Origin: Marthasterias glacialis | Taxonomy: Eukaryota > Echinodermata > Asteroidea > Forcipulatida > Asteriidae | Direction of reading: 5' to 3' | Length of the DNA: 64,000 bases | NCBI GenBank assembly: GCA_911728455.2 | Contig: OU452233.1 | Location: forward strand, 12,272,167-12,336,166 | Part shown: in pieces, positions 10,601 to 25,056 of the stretch | How the letters are laid out: each line of letters opens with the position of its first letter | Position numbering within the stretch: the stretch's first letter is position 1 | Notes under the pieces: generated by a model | Told to the model about the DNA's origin: nothing | The model's database searches: none | The model's input: the letters and a program-made list of their open reading frames with translations, nothing else | Program-made: the position numbers and the translations under genes

Positions 10601-13600
10601 GACTAATTTAAATTCTGATAGTGAATGTTTGCCGCTGTATCCCCTACATGTTGAAGCGTCAGATAAACTGCGGATCCAGACTCTACAAAAGCTGTGTGTG
10701 TGTGTTTGACATGGCAATAGGTACAACACCAGAGAGCCCGACTTTATTTACCCTTTGATGTATGTGTTGTGTCAAAATTTATGTGCAATGGCTGGATGAT
10801 TTTTTAGTCATTATTTTCACATTATCCTTCCTGCATTTACTTGAGAGTAAATATCAATGTATGGTAATTTGGTAAAAGCACAACGCATTTGTGTTTTGGT
10901 CAGATTCAAAAATTCCTTTTAATAAAAATTTTACATGTAAGCTAGTGATAAACCACTCAACAATAATATCAACACATCCCACACCCACTTTACCATACAG
11001 AAAGGAACGCAGCAGGAGTAACAACTTTCTTACTTAACAGACAACATGATCACTGCTGAAAACATCTTACGGTCATAAGCTAAATGTTTTACAACCGCTG
11101 ACATTGGTTTGTTTAGTAGCATACTAAAGTTAGACCCAAAACAGTTTAACTTTATGAGCAGCAGAGGGAGGTCGGCCCTCACATGGCAAAACAATGCAAC
11201 TCGACAATGGGCATTTTGAGAAAAACGACAACAAAACTTTCAAAAATGCCAAATAAGCCTCGAGACAGATGGCTGTAAGGCTCGAGACAGATGGCTGTAT
11301 CTCGGAAACGGAGCAACGTACAGAATTGAGACTCATCTAGAAATGAAGAGCGTCCTCATTTTACCCAGAAAATGCATCAATCTCAAAACCACAAAAAATT
11401 GAGTTACATTGTTTTGCCATATGAGGGCCGAGGTCGTAAGAGATGTTGTACCTTGCATTCAGACAGCATCAAGTTAAACCTGGTTAGGTTTATTTTTTTA
11501 TTTTAAGAGGTCGAAAAACAACCTGACCTCATTAACTAATCTTCACCTGTATGCGTATAAGCTGCTACTGTGTAACAAAGCTGTTGAAATTAGTGAGATT
11601 TTTTTAATATAAATTTTAAAACAATGTTTGAAAGCCATCAATACCTCACATTTTACCTCGACATGTAAGTGGGTACCTGCTCATGGGGCGTGTTTAGAGA
11701 TCCACAAATTTGCAGAAAATGTCCATCCCTGGTAAACTGACATAAACAACAGGTGAGCAAGGCATAAACAGCCTGATCACAAGACGCATGCCTTCTCTTA
11801 TTGTTGGGGTGTGTTTGTTCATCAGTGTACATGTTACATGATCGCACAGGTCGGTGGGTCATCTGTTCTGAGATGAGCCAGATGTGGTCATATTTGTTGT
11901 TTTAAGTGGTTTACAGTTAACCCGAAAGTGAGTTACACCTACTTTAAACCGACTTTAGTACTGTGTTTGAACAACCTCATAGACATCTGCTTTGCAGTCA
12001 ACCTATTTCCTGTTACGGCATGCTGCAGTGCCTCTTATTGCACAGAAACCCAAGCCATTAGTTACTTGAAAAACTCATGACCTGCAAGTTGCAAAAGTTT
12101 TTGACCCAGAAAATCAAAAAAATGTGTACTTATGTCAATTATAAGTCAAGTCATATTTTTTACATGAATTTAGATGATTTTGATGTAATTTTTCTGAACT
12201 TTTGTTAGTTCTAAAAAGCAAAACACAACCGGAAAGCCGTCTACAATTCTTTGTGGTTGCATGCGTCTCTATGAACCAGTGTGTACTGAAGAAGTATTAT
12301 TTATTGTGCAATATTTACTCAAGTAATTTGGAAAATACTGCAACGATACGTTGTCAGAAAATAAGACCCATCGTTCTTCAATGCAGGGTGCAAATGAGCT
12401 GCAGTGTACAAGGTACAAGCATAAAAGCGATGTTGCATAACCTACAGAGGGTTTGTACATGTTGTATGGTTGCTTTTATAGCCCACTGATCTCTATTTTT
12501 ATAGACTGGTAATTTCTAACTTCTTCTGTAATCCTTTCTCTATGGTTAAACCTACATCAAATTCCACATCTCCACAGAGGTTCCAAGTGCACATGGGTCC
12601 TTCAATACGCAGAATTGTTGTTCCACTTGCATCTTCAATAGTAAATTTGGGGAAGCAGACACTCCAGGACTGACACACATAGCCAATAATTGTGCCTGGT
12701 GGAGAAGACACTTCCATCTTCTGCAGGCAGCTGCAAAATCAAAAGCAAATACATGTTTGTTATCACTTTTTCAATAACATAAATTTTCATTTCCATTAAG
12801 ATTAGTGGAAGAATCCATTTATAGTATAGAGAGGAGAATCATAATAATTTGATAACTTCCATTTTTTCCTGTCCAGCCTGACAGGATTATTTTCTTGCAA
12901 TTGCCAGAATAAATTTTTCTTTGAATGTACCGCTGACACAAAAAGTCTTGACTTGACAAAGCCAAGAGAACAAACATTATCTTTTAAGCACCACTTTTTT
13001 TTCTTTTGAGAAAACGCAAATTCATGCTGCGTGAATTGCAAAATTTGCCTGTGAGCTACAGCCGAAGATTGTTTCTAAAACTTGAATAAAGGCTGGCTAC
13101 AAGGTTCACTTGGACGTACCTCCATTGAGCCAAAATACAATGAATAAATGGTGGAAGCCTCTCGATGTCTCGTAATCCTCTTCTTGTAACAAAAGGACAA
13201 AGATCTGAAATCAAGGATTACACAATAACCCTGCATAATGGCAAAAATTTTCTAAAATATTTAACTCCATCTGTCCTCTTTGTGTGGGTGAAACGAAGTA
13301 TTACATGGCATGTGACTGTTCTGTGCATACTCAGTACTGAAATGTCCGTGCGAACTTTGTTCCGGGCTTGGAATTTCACGCAAAAATACAAAACAGACGT
13401 CATCTATTTATTGGCACAAAAAATAACAATGTCTGAGGATGGCAGCCGGTGGCAACTGGTTTGTGTTTTTGTCAGAATTAAGCCAATTTTAAAAAAGTGT
13501 GATGTTTATTTTTCAAGGACAGATATAACTAGAACTGTGTTTGTAGCAAAACAAATAGAGGGTTTTGGGAAGTTGAAAAACAAATAACCTGAAGATTTCA

Positions 13601-16600
13601 TGTTAGAAAATAAATTTGTTGTTAAAATACATTATGAATTCGGTCGCACATCGTTACATAACTCTTATTAAGTATAACACATTTGAATTTCTTGTTAGAA
13701 CAAGAAGAAAAGGTCAATTAGGTTCATGAACAAAATAAACATATTACATTGGTTATTTACTTCAAAATTACACAAAGAAGATAAATTCATCTTGTGCACT
13801 TCAGAAGATATGAACTGTCGTACATATCAAACTATTGTGTATTTCAGTCACCAATGTCGTGATGATGACGTTACTGGTTGTGTTGACTAAGTTTAGTTAC
13901 AAGCTGCACTACAGTGTTCAAAGTGAAAATGAATCTTATCATAAAGGGTCGCTATAGGAAAGTCTCCTATGTGGTGTAGTCATCAAACCTACATTTTGAA
14001 AGAGTACAATCTTATAAATAATTTAATAATACACAAATCATATAACCATTGGCTGCAGACCTCCAACAATATTTTTTTTACTTTTAACTTCCGGTTTTGA
14101 CCAGAAGCAGGGTAAAATTTTCTCCATGTCTCTGCATAAGTGACACTTGTGATGAGCTTAAATAAAAATAAATTATTTAAAAGCTATAAGCTATAAACTG
14201 ATTATGCTGTTCCAAAGATACCTTTTTTAAAACAATATCCTTCGATATGATGAAAGTTGACACCTGATGACGTCGTGATGATGTCGTCTATTTCATTAAA
14301 AAGGTTATGCTTCAAAATGATACATGAATTGCCCTAAGGGGACAATGTAAAGTATAATTTTATGAAGAAAAATAATACAAATACAAAATCATAACTCAAA
14401 TAGATGCAGTTAACCTCAACACTAAGGGGGTCTACAAACAAGATCAAGTAATATTAAAACTTCTGCTAGCAACCACGAACGCACATTTTTTTAGTTTCAA
14501 GAGCAGCTATATTACTGGAAATTAAATGCGATCTCGTCAAAACGAAACGAAAATATTCGGAGCTTTCAAGTGAGGGCGCTATACAAGTTTAATGGGTCTG
14601 TTCCTCTTTTGGATCCCTGTCCATGCACTTCTCATCCAGGAACAATGCGTGTAGTTGAGCATTGCATGCTTCGCAAAACAGAGAAAGTCCACTGAATTCC
14701 GTCTGTTATGACAGCAAATGTGTACAAACAGAGTTGCATGAACAAGTCGTCCCAAATATGACCAAGTCATTGGGTCGCCACAAATTTAAAAACATCTATA
14801 AAACAGGCAACAGTGACGCAATGTTGATGTCATGTTGTTTATGAAATAAGTTATACCATAAGCTTTTATTTGGTGCATTGTTTGTGTTTTTTAAGACTGT
14901 TGTTCCTGAGATCAGCGCGCATAAGTTTAATTGTAGTTTCAAAAGAGTCATCTACACGGTAAACCATAACTTAATTAGTGCAGGGCTGACAGTCACCAAA
15001 CTTGAAAAAAATATGGATCAGATATCCAACTACAATAATAAAAAATAAAAAGTTGTCAGCTCTTCTTGCTTTTGTTTACTTGTGGTCAACAAAGATGAAA
15101 AATTCTTCAATTGAAATCAACTTGAATTAGACACATAGTGCCTCCCACTCCCTATTTTCCAAGCTTTTCGACTGATTTTGATGAAACTTACCACAAATGT
15201 TTATTTCCCCAATGTTCTTCATGATGACATCAACAAACTTCCAAAACTCTTCACCACTATTTATGTCACATTGTAATGGGGACACCTGTGGTGTCCCCAA
15301 TTACATCAGTGTAGGCACTGCATCATGTGTATTTTACACCACAGTAATCAAGTAAAACCTTTTTATGGTTCACACTTGGTGTTATTTATACTACGTAAAG
15401 CAAGATTGACTAAGTAGACTAGTAGTGAAAAAGCTTCATAGGTGGTAACAATGTAACAGTGTCCCTAGTGTTCCATCTTCATGGAATGACCCGCATATCA
15501 GCAGGGGGAATACAGTGTTTTAGTGTACAGTACTTGGGCCTGAAATCCATGGTTTTCAGGTTTTTCGCTCCTATCTCATTGTATCTCGGTCAATTCTGAA
15601 TGGATTTCATTCATTTATAGGTTCAACACATCCTGTGTCATCATCTATGTTCCATGTGACTTGTAATGTCTTCAAATGAAAAATGAGAACGCTTTTTATG
15701 GATATATATCACATACATACACACAACATTGCATGAATTGTAGTAAGATTGTCAAGTTTTAAATCTAATAGCACATCACTGATGTAATTCCTAATGAAAC
15801 AATTACGTCTTTTCAATTATGTTCAGTATCAGTATAGGTCTGTGCATTGCTCATGCTGTTCTTCATGAGCAGATTTTAATACAAAACAGCATACCCAATA
15901 CTTTGTATACCTCCAATCTGCGAACACAAACATAATATCTGCCTAGAGGCAGAATGATCGACAGCTCCTTTATTACTCAGACTGTAGTAGTGTCATAAAT
16001 TGTGCTTCATTTATTCTTTAGGGTCGCACTCGATAATCTGAAAGAGCATTGTGTTTGGAATATAAATATACCACCCTTATTCTAAGCAAACTTCATGAGT
16101 CCAAAGGTTTTGCAGAGTATTATTCAATTATTTTAAACAACCTCCCAAAACAAACAATGGGTGTTTATTTTCCTCTGCCTTTGGTTAATAACAATTTGGC
16201 AAACTTATCAAGATTTTGAGCTTACCTACTCAAACGTCAAACCACAACAATTATTGTAACTATATAATGCCCCTTGGAAAGTGAGATAGTCTTGCAAATA
16301 TTTAAACAAAAATTTGGTATAAATGGCAGAAAAACGAACCTGCCTTCTTTGTTCCCTGATGAAAGATTTTACCACCCCATCATGGCCACCATTAACTTGT
16401 TGACATTGACAGTATTAAAAAATTGCCATTATGTTTACATTAAATGTGTATTTGTATAATCGTCGGTGACATTGTCGGTGACATTGGACATTTTGTGTTG
16501 TTATAATTTTCCCTGATCCCCTAAATTAATATGAAAATGGTATTTGACCTTCTATTACAATTTCTTCAAATCAAAACATACAAATCAATCCTCAAAGTTT

Positions 16601-19600
16601 TCATCAAGTTGTTCCTGATGTTGCTTGAAATCAAAACCTTTTAAAAATGAAACATGGTATTGGCATTCCTTTGTCTTCTAAACTTTTCATAATTCGTTGA
16701 AACACTGTACTGTTGTGTTAACTACAATTTTGTCAAGTCTGGTTGAATACATTTTGAGTTTGAAACATAATATAATTTTAAACTTGTCGCCAGAGGGTAC
16801 TGTCAAATAATACGTATGAATATTCCCATCACTGCTATATTTGATGAGGCAAAAAGTAAAATATTGTCATTTCATACACATGAACCATGTCTGTATTCCT
16901 TTCCATGTTGGCTAAAGAACTGAAACTAAGACTTTTGAACAATTTTTTAACTTTAACTTCACGTCTGATCAGGTCAACTGGTGGTCATGTCAATGCCACT
17001 TTTGTCTAGGTCTTGAAAATCTCTCCCCACCCCACCCCTTCTCTCCCTTTCTCTCCCTTTCTCTCTCTCTCTCTCTCTCTGATGGTGCATAGATTGTACA
17101 AATCTATTGCATGGTTAAGGCATTAGGATTTTTAACTTTGAATTAATGTAATTTAACACCTTTGCCCAATTTCATGGCGCTGCTTACCATGGATTTAAGC
17201 GCTCACGCCCTGCAACAGCCCATAGAAGTATGCCCTATACAGGGTGACATAAGCACAGAAGTCTTTGGTAAGCAGTGGCGTGAAATTAAGCCCTGATGAC
17301 ATCATTGTTCAGGTTCCGTCTTGATGTTTGAGTTCAATTGTCTGTTGAGTTTCAAGGTTCAATTCAGTATCTACTCAAATGTATTGTTTAGATTACAGTT
17401 GTGCAGGAAGAAGAAGAAAAAAATAACAATTACTCTGGAATAAAAACAATAGGTGTTTGCACTGTTGCACGGACATCTAAAAAACAAGACCCCTGAGTTA
17501 AGCATGCTTTCACATTTATAACACTCTGACTTGCCATTGCAAAAGTCTAGAAATGTAATTTTGGGCGATGATAATACTTTAATTAACCACTTAATGCCGG
17601 GATTTCCTATACTTGTTCGTGCTCACACGGTGGACAAATTTTTCAGAATTTCCAGAATAATTTGTTTGGGGGAATATCATTGTCACCATGAAAGCATGAC
17701 TTAACCAAGTAAAGCAGTTCCATGATTTCTTTCTCTTTTGAGAAAATGTGGCTTTTGTTCTCCATGAATCAGCCAAGCCCAGGTCATACATGTAAGCCAA
17801 GGCCGATAATCAGCTATGGCGTGCTGGACTCTTGGACTTAACTCCCAAGCCGAATACAATGGTGGCAGCCTAACAATCTCTTGTTATCCTGATTTGTCAA
17901 ACAAAAGGATGAAGGTCTTGAATTGGAGATTATAAATACATGTAAGGGAGAATTCTGAGGATGAATTGCAATACACATCAGTGTATGGGTAAAAAACGCA
18001 AATAATAATTACAATACCCTTTGTCCCCCCCTTTTAAGGGGCAAATGAAGCGTAACACGGTGAGTGCATGCACTGGGCACACTACACAATGAAATGTCAC
18101 AGCAGGTTTACACATCCCTCAACATTAAAGAAAACATTTTTTAAAATAAAAATTGATTGTGTGAAAAAACATGTTTTGCCTGTCACGCACATCTGGTTAA
18201 CATTGTCACAAAGGTTGAGGATACCCACTGTATGTACAGTACCTTATAACCCAACCTAGTCTCTCAAATAAAGTATGTCATCAGGTATATTGAATTACAT
18301 TAACTCAACATTTGGAATTAAAAAGTTTATATCTCTTGACCATATGACATAAATTCAAAATCTGTGCACATTTTTTTAGAGCAGTAGTAAATATTTATGA
18401 CAATTAAAATCTGCTGAACTAAAAATTATGAAAATCTTTGGGTTATTTTGAAGGAAATAATCAGTAGACCTTATGCACATGACGTAGTGCATTAGACCTG
18501 ATCCATAAACCATTGTAATGTACATGATGTACTTTACCTGAATAACCCATTTGGTGCTCAATATCTGGTAGGGTGTACCCCCCCCCTCCTATTGTGTTCT
18601 GGGAATCTCAGGAATTCTTTTGAGGATTTTAGGGGGGGGGGGGGGGCGTGCTTCTGTACAAGAGGGGAAGAGTGTGTTAGAGAATGAGAACATTTGGGGG
18701 GTCTCCCTCTGCCTCATATCGGGCATGGTATAGAATAATCGATCAAGGCTATTGGAAGGGAACTCTTTTTCAAAATCTTGTTTACCAATGAAATGTGCAC
18801 TTTAACCGCCTGCACTTATGGTTTAAATTTACATACACAGTACATGCATATCATTCTTTTGGAATGAATAAATATTTCTTATACTTATTTACCATGGACA
18901 CCAGCAGCTTGTACATCTTAAGCCACGATTTAAATGCACCACTTCTCGCGTAGCATTATCCAAGATCTTCATATCAAAACACCTCCAATTTCCCAAGCAA
19001 TTGCGAGTGCAGCAGTTTGTATCTGAAAGAGACATTTATTCTGTTAATTTTACAAACAAATAAAATTTAAAGTAAAATAAGAAAAAAGACAGCTGAAAGT
19101 TCACATTTTGTGAAGTTGGTCTACAAGAATAAAGGACTGGTGATTTACAGTACCACTTTTACCTGACTCATTTTTACAATAATGAGTATCTTGCATCTGA
19201 CAAGAATTTGTTTAGGTTGTAAATTTCTGTCTACAGTGATACTAATAAATCAACCTCAAAAAGAAAGGCACATGTTGGCAGCATCCAGAAATAGACCATA
19301 CTCACATGAAATACAATGTGCTCACATACATTTTATGGTCCCTATCACTAAAGTTAGACAACCACAATAAGACAATTCAATACGCATTTTTTAGCTTTCT
19401 CTATCTTACCTACAATGTATAAAAAAAAGTTCAATTTTGCGAAAGAAAGAAGCTTGCTGACATTTCAAACTGATCCATTGAATTATTTTTTTTATGCATT
19501 TATTTGTTTTGAAACGCTTATTTGGAGACTCTTGACCTGCATTGTACATGTACCTCCACAAACATTTTCATCTAATGGTTTCAAACTGCCTAGCATTAAA

Positions 19601-22600
19601 TAAAATTGATAACACGATATCATTACCATTATCGGATCTAAAATGGGGAGAGGGAAAACCTTTTTCTTGTCGTGTGTACCGAATTCCATTAGAGAATGTG
19701 TCTGTGTGCTGCCCAGACAAGAAAGTACTGTTAGCAAAATATCTGCATTTAAATTTCCATTTTTGTTGTAATCTGATTGATTAGGCTACACACTGCAACT
19801 TACCATCCCTTATTTAGTTTTTCCACCTAGCGCGAAAAGGCATTGTTTTTTATCTGATTTTTGTTTTCTTTTTCTACACTTAAATCCCATAGACTTTGTG
19901 CACATGTCATTCTGATGTACAGCCCTTCCATGGTTTTTGCGCTTTATAGAACAAATTTCAGAATGTTAATTGAGGGCAGCGCAGAACGGGTACCGGCAAG
20001 AGAGGTCCACGGTGGGGCACATCATTACACTGAGGAGAATCATTGAAGGAGTCAGGCATACCACCTTTCTGCAGTTCTGTAGTCATCACCTTTATTGACT
20101 TTCACAAGGCATTTGACATGATCCACCGGGACAAGAAGATGAACATCCTCACTGCCTACGGGATCCCCGATAAGCAAGTTGAAGTGATCAGGTTAACCTA
20201 CACAAACACCAGGGCAAAGGTCACTTCACCAGATGGCGTTCTGACTTCTTTGACATCCTAGCTGGAGTACTTCCGGGTGGCACCATGGCCCCATTTCTCT
20301 TCATCATTGTCCTTGACTATGCCCTGAGAAAGGCCATCAATGGTAAAAGAAGAGGAGCTGGGTTTCACCATAATTCCCTGCAAGAGCTGACGGGTGCCTC
20401 CTGTGACAATCACTGGATTATGCATGACATCGCACTGGTCTCAAACACAGTCGAGCAGGCTCAAGACCTGTTGTTATCGGTCAAGGAGGAATGCCTGAAA
20501 GTTGGGCTCCAGCTGAACACATAAAAGACCAAGGTGTTCGCTTACAACATCAGTGACCCCCCTGTCAGCACGAGGGACGGCACAACTCTCAAGTTTGAAT
20601 CTGACTTCAAATACCTTGGAGTCTGGATCAACTCAAGTGAAAAAGACCTGAAGATTCAAAGAGTACAGGGGTGGTCCATGCTCCAGCATGAAAAAGGTGT
20701 GGTCATCAACACTCAGTGATCGGCTGAAATGGTCACTATTTGTGTCAACAGTAGAAGCAGTACTACTATACGGAGCTGAGACCTGGACCCTCACCACCAA
20801 GATGGCGAAGTCTCTGGATGGTTGCTACACCAGGATGCTGCGTATGGCCCTAAACATCTCCTAGCAGGACCATATGAGAAACACAAACCTGTATGCTGGC
20901 ATGCCAAAGGTTACAGAAAAGATCTGTGAACGCCACCTCAAGCTTGCCAGGCACTGCGTCCGCCACTTGGAGCTTGTCACTTGACCAAACATTCTATGGG
21001 AGCCCGCACAAGGCAAGGCTTCTTGTGGGAGATGTCTCTACGGAGCATACTGGATCGAAACATCTGGACAAAGATCACTGGGCAGGCTCGAGCTACCATA
21101 TGGCCTCGACTTGACTGATTGATTGATTTTAAAAACTTAACCACCTATTGCTTCTACTTCTAGAAAGAATTTACAAAAACATTGTTTTTTATTGTAACGC
21201 TAGCCTTGGTAATAAAGGGTAACTTGTGTACATACAAAAATCTAAGAAATGAATAAAATTCAGATTTAACAGTCCTTCAAGAATTAACTAAAGTCCATCT
21301 ATTTTTTAATTAAAAACCCCTTCAAGTTTGTCACATGAGTCATGCCATGTTATGTCACATGTTATGGAATGTTCTTTTAAATGTGAACCATTTCACAACC
21401 CCAAAATGCCATTTTTTGAAATATTTTTTTTACCTCGTAAGATGTTTTAAATAATAAAGCATTTTAAGTATACTAAAATGCTCATGTAAGGAAAGTTGAG
21501 TGAGTTATCATCTTGCCATGGTCATTTTAGAATTCATAGTCTACATCAGTGAAACAATTGGTCATTTTGTATGTAATTCGAAGATAGAAAAATCAAAGGA
21601 GCATCCACTCTTTTCTGTAGTGAGGCTGTAACTGATCAAATACAAATGAAAGAATTCAAACAAAACACCACACACAGACAATTTAAGCCCGACACATGAG
21701 TGCATAACATTGATGGAAAAATAAAGCAAATATTGCATCTCATTAATTTATTACTGACACAATACAACTGTAATTTCCCTGATTTGTAGCCTCTCATACT
21801 TAACATCTATAAAAAATAACACTTTCACCAGGCTTCCATAACAATTTCTTTATGTAAAAATGTCCAGTTTCGAACTTCATTTTTGACAGATTTTTAGTGA
21901 CGTTTGAGAAAAATTGACGGAACCTACATGACATCCGAGAAAATTGAAGGAATTTGTTGCAAATGCTGGACAATACAAAAAAACTTTGCTTGAAATTTGA
22001 AATGCAGATTGCTCTCATTGTTGACCAGCTGTTGCAGTTGTCATTGCTATAAAGTAATCCCTATTTGTTCAATTCAATGGAACATTAGAAATTTTGGTTA
22101 TTCACATGTTTCTTATCATTTGTTGACATTTTTTGACGGAAAAAAATTACATTCGCAACTTCGCAGGTTGAAAAAAAAGATTTAGTAACATATGTCAGGC
22201 TTTGTTTTCCTCTTGCTGTTAATGTACTTGTCAACAGCCCCAACTACATGCGCATGCCAATTAAAAAAAATACTTCTGCAAAAATGAAAACTAAAAACAT
22301 CATAATATGATGTAAATCTAGCAGGTTGTTGAAGTCTGTCAAAATTGCTTGATTTGGTTGAAAGGTATCGGTGGTCAATATTGTGTTTGATAAATTGTTG
22401 GGTACACATACCTCGTAGTTTACCACACTAAACTATTGAGCTTACACTGATGAAATTATCAGGGTCTGAATTTAAGGCTTTCGAATGTCCATCTTTTGAA
22501 AAAGCTGGCTTATGCTCTATTGCTTGTGGTTATAAAAAGCACAAAAAATTAGCATGCTCAGATTAGACACATGTAATTACGCAAAAACAACATACATGTA

Positions 22601-25021
22601 GGGCCATTAATGAAGACAGAAAAAAAGTTAATCTTTCTCTTTTGACTTAACTCCTGAAAAATCAGAAAGTTTTACCCTCTTCTTACTGTCACGTGAGCCT
22701 AAAACAAAAAAGTGATTTTAATAGTATTTTTTCTTGTAAGATCTTAAACAACATTTTTTCTTATGCTCATACTATTTGTGTTTCCTAACGGTCCTTCAAG
22801 ACTAACAAAAACTTTTATAACTAGTCCTTCTATTTTTGTATTATAAAGCCCTTCACGTTTGTCATGCAGGTCACACTGGTCGCCACATGCTATGCACTAG
22901 TGCATGGTCAGAAAAAGCACCAAAGTTAGTGTTCTCGGGATGTTTTCCTAATTAACAATTTGTGTAAAAAAACTTTTATGGAATTGTAAATGCTCACTCT
23001 GCAATAACGAACAGGGAAAATGACTCAAAAATAATGCAACCAAGAGTTATTGTGACGACAAGTGAATTCAGTCAATTGGCAGAATTCGGATTAACTGGTT
23101 TGTTGGTCAGGTTTTGACAAAGGAAGATTCTACTTGATGTACTACAGGTATTACCACTGTACTATGGAGTTTGTTCATCAAACAGCACCAGAACTGTAAA
23201 TAAAATAAGAACTACTAATCGTAAGCATAAGAGAAGGCATGCCTAACCTTCCAGTGCTTACTGTAGGAAAATAAATGACATTAACAATGCAAATCATTGG
23301 TGAACGCGCAACCTGGCTGCCTTATGTTCTTGCTAACCTGTGAAATACGCTTATGGTCAAGCAAATTTTTGTGCTATACAACTGTAGTTAGCATGGAAAT
23401 TTCTTTACTGTTGTCCTTTTGTTACAAGAAGGGGATTACGAGACAAGAAGAGGCTTCCACCATTGTTCATTCATTGTGTTTCGTGAGTGAGTCGGCAATT
23501 GAGCCATGGTTCTGTCTTTAGTTCCACTCCTTTGCCGTAGGTAAAGGCCGATGTTTTGCAATTCACACTGTGTTAATTTGACATTTTCTCGGTCGAGAAA
23601 CAAACCGGACAGTCCATTAAAGAGAATCTTTGTTCTCTTGGCATTGTCAAGTCAGGATTTCTTTGCACCAGCAATACCCTCAAAGAAAAAAGATTCCGGC
23701 AATTCCCCTAAAAAATTCCCACCGGGGGAACTGGACCCCAAAAAATAATTCCTGTGGCAAATGGTTAAAAGGATATGAACTAGTTATTGAACCCATGGTA
23801 AAGGTAAGCTATAGTAAGTGCATCGTGTCAACAGTATTTTTATTTTCAGTATCTTTACTTGATTAAAAATAAGCAGACTGAAGTTCTTGCAAAATTTCTT
23901 CGACTTCCGTGCAGAAAAACAACCATTTCATACAAACTGCATTTGTCATATCCAGACAAGTTTTTCTTATTTCGCAAACGGGAGGCATCAGCAGTTTCTT
24001 TCGGAAAAAAAATACTAGAAAAAGCTGCAAAAAATCACGATTAAAATGTTTATATCAAGAATAAATGTTTTAAAATTGCATCGCAAATCATCAAAATTTC
24101 ATCGAAACATGGGATGCGATACAGGCAAAATTGTTGACTGTGATTTATAAAGTTCTTTATATTTGTTAGTGACCTGATTTGACCTAGCGTCCTGTCCAGG
24201 CCGGAAGTTCCAAAAAAGTATAATATAAAGCTCTATTTAATGGGTTCTATGGTTATATTTAACTATTTCATTTGATTTAACTTTTGATACATGAAATTAC
24301 TATTTCAATTACCGTCATCTCAAACACCTAGTTTTTGTGATGTAAAAAAAACTTACTTCTATTTTATACTTTTTTCCCCCTTGAGAGCTGGTTGCTGAAA
24401 CTTGGAATGCCAAGATGAAGATTGCCATGATTGCATAGCATTATGAAGCTAGGGGTTTAAAGGTCCACCAAGATCTCTCTGTGGTCTATGGTAAATCAGT
24501 CTTCGCCACTGAGGAACCATCAAACAATGTGGCAGTTTCCGAGGATGACAATTCATTGTAGCAGTCGAAATTAGACATCAGTGTGTTCTTCAGTCTGCCT
24601 GATCATTTCCTTCAGCATTAGGCCTACATGTACGCCTATAGCTCCAATCACTACTGGAATGATACATGCTGTAACCTTCCACATCCTCTGAATCTCCACC
24701 TTCAGCTCTTGGTGTTGATCACGTTTCTCTATTTTGTCTAACATTATTATTAGCCAGGATACCGATTTCAATGAGTTTCACCTTTTTGCTGTTTTTGTCC
24801 ACATTATTGATCTCAGGTCGATTTGCTTTGATGGTGTGATCCTTTAGAATTGGCCGATCGCACAACAGTTTTGTGGTAGCATTTTCCATCACAGGGCCAA
24901 TGAATGATTGTTGCAACCTGGTCATGGCGTTTCAAGTATTGCCTTGCAGTCATCGATCTGCTTGCACTGATGATGTGGTGTATTGGTATTCATTGCCTCA
25001 CCGCACATTATACATCATTAT

Positions 25022-25056
<35 letters not shown>

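Noticed and set aside
13165-13587. 140-codon plus-strand gene
   Set aside because: Starts inside a dispersed repeat and shows no family resemblance.
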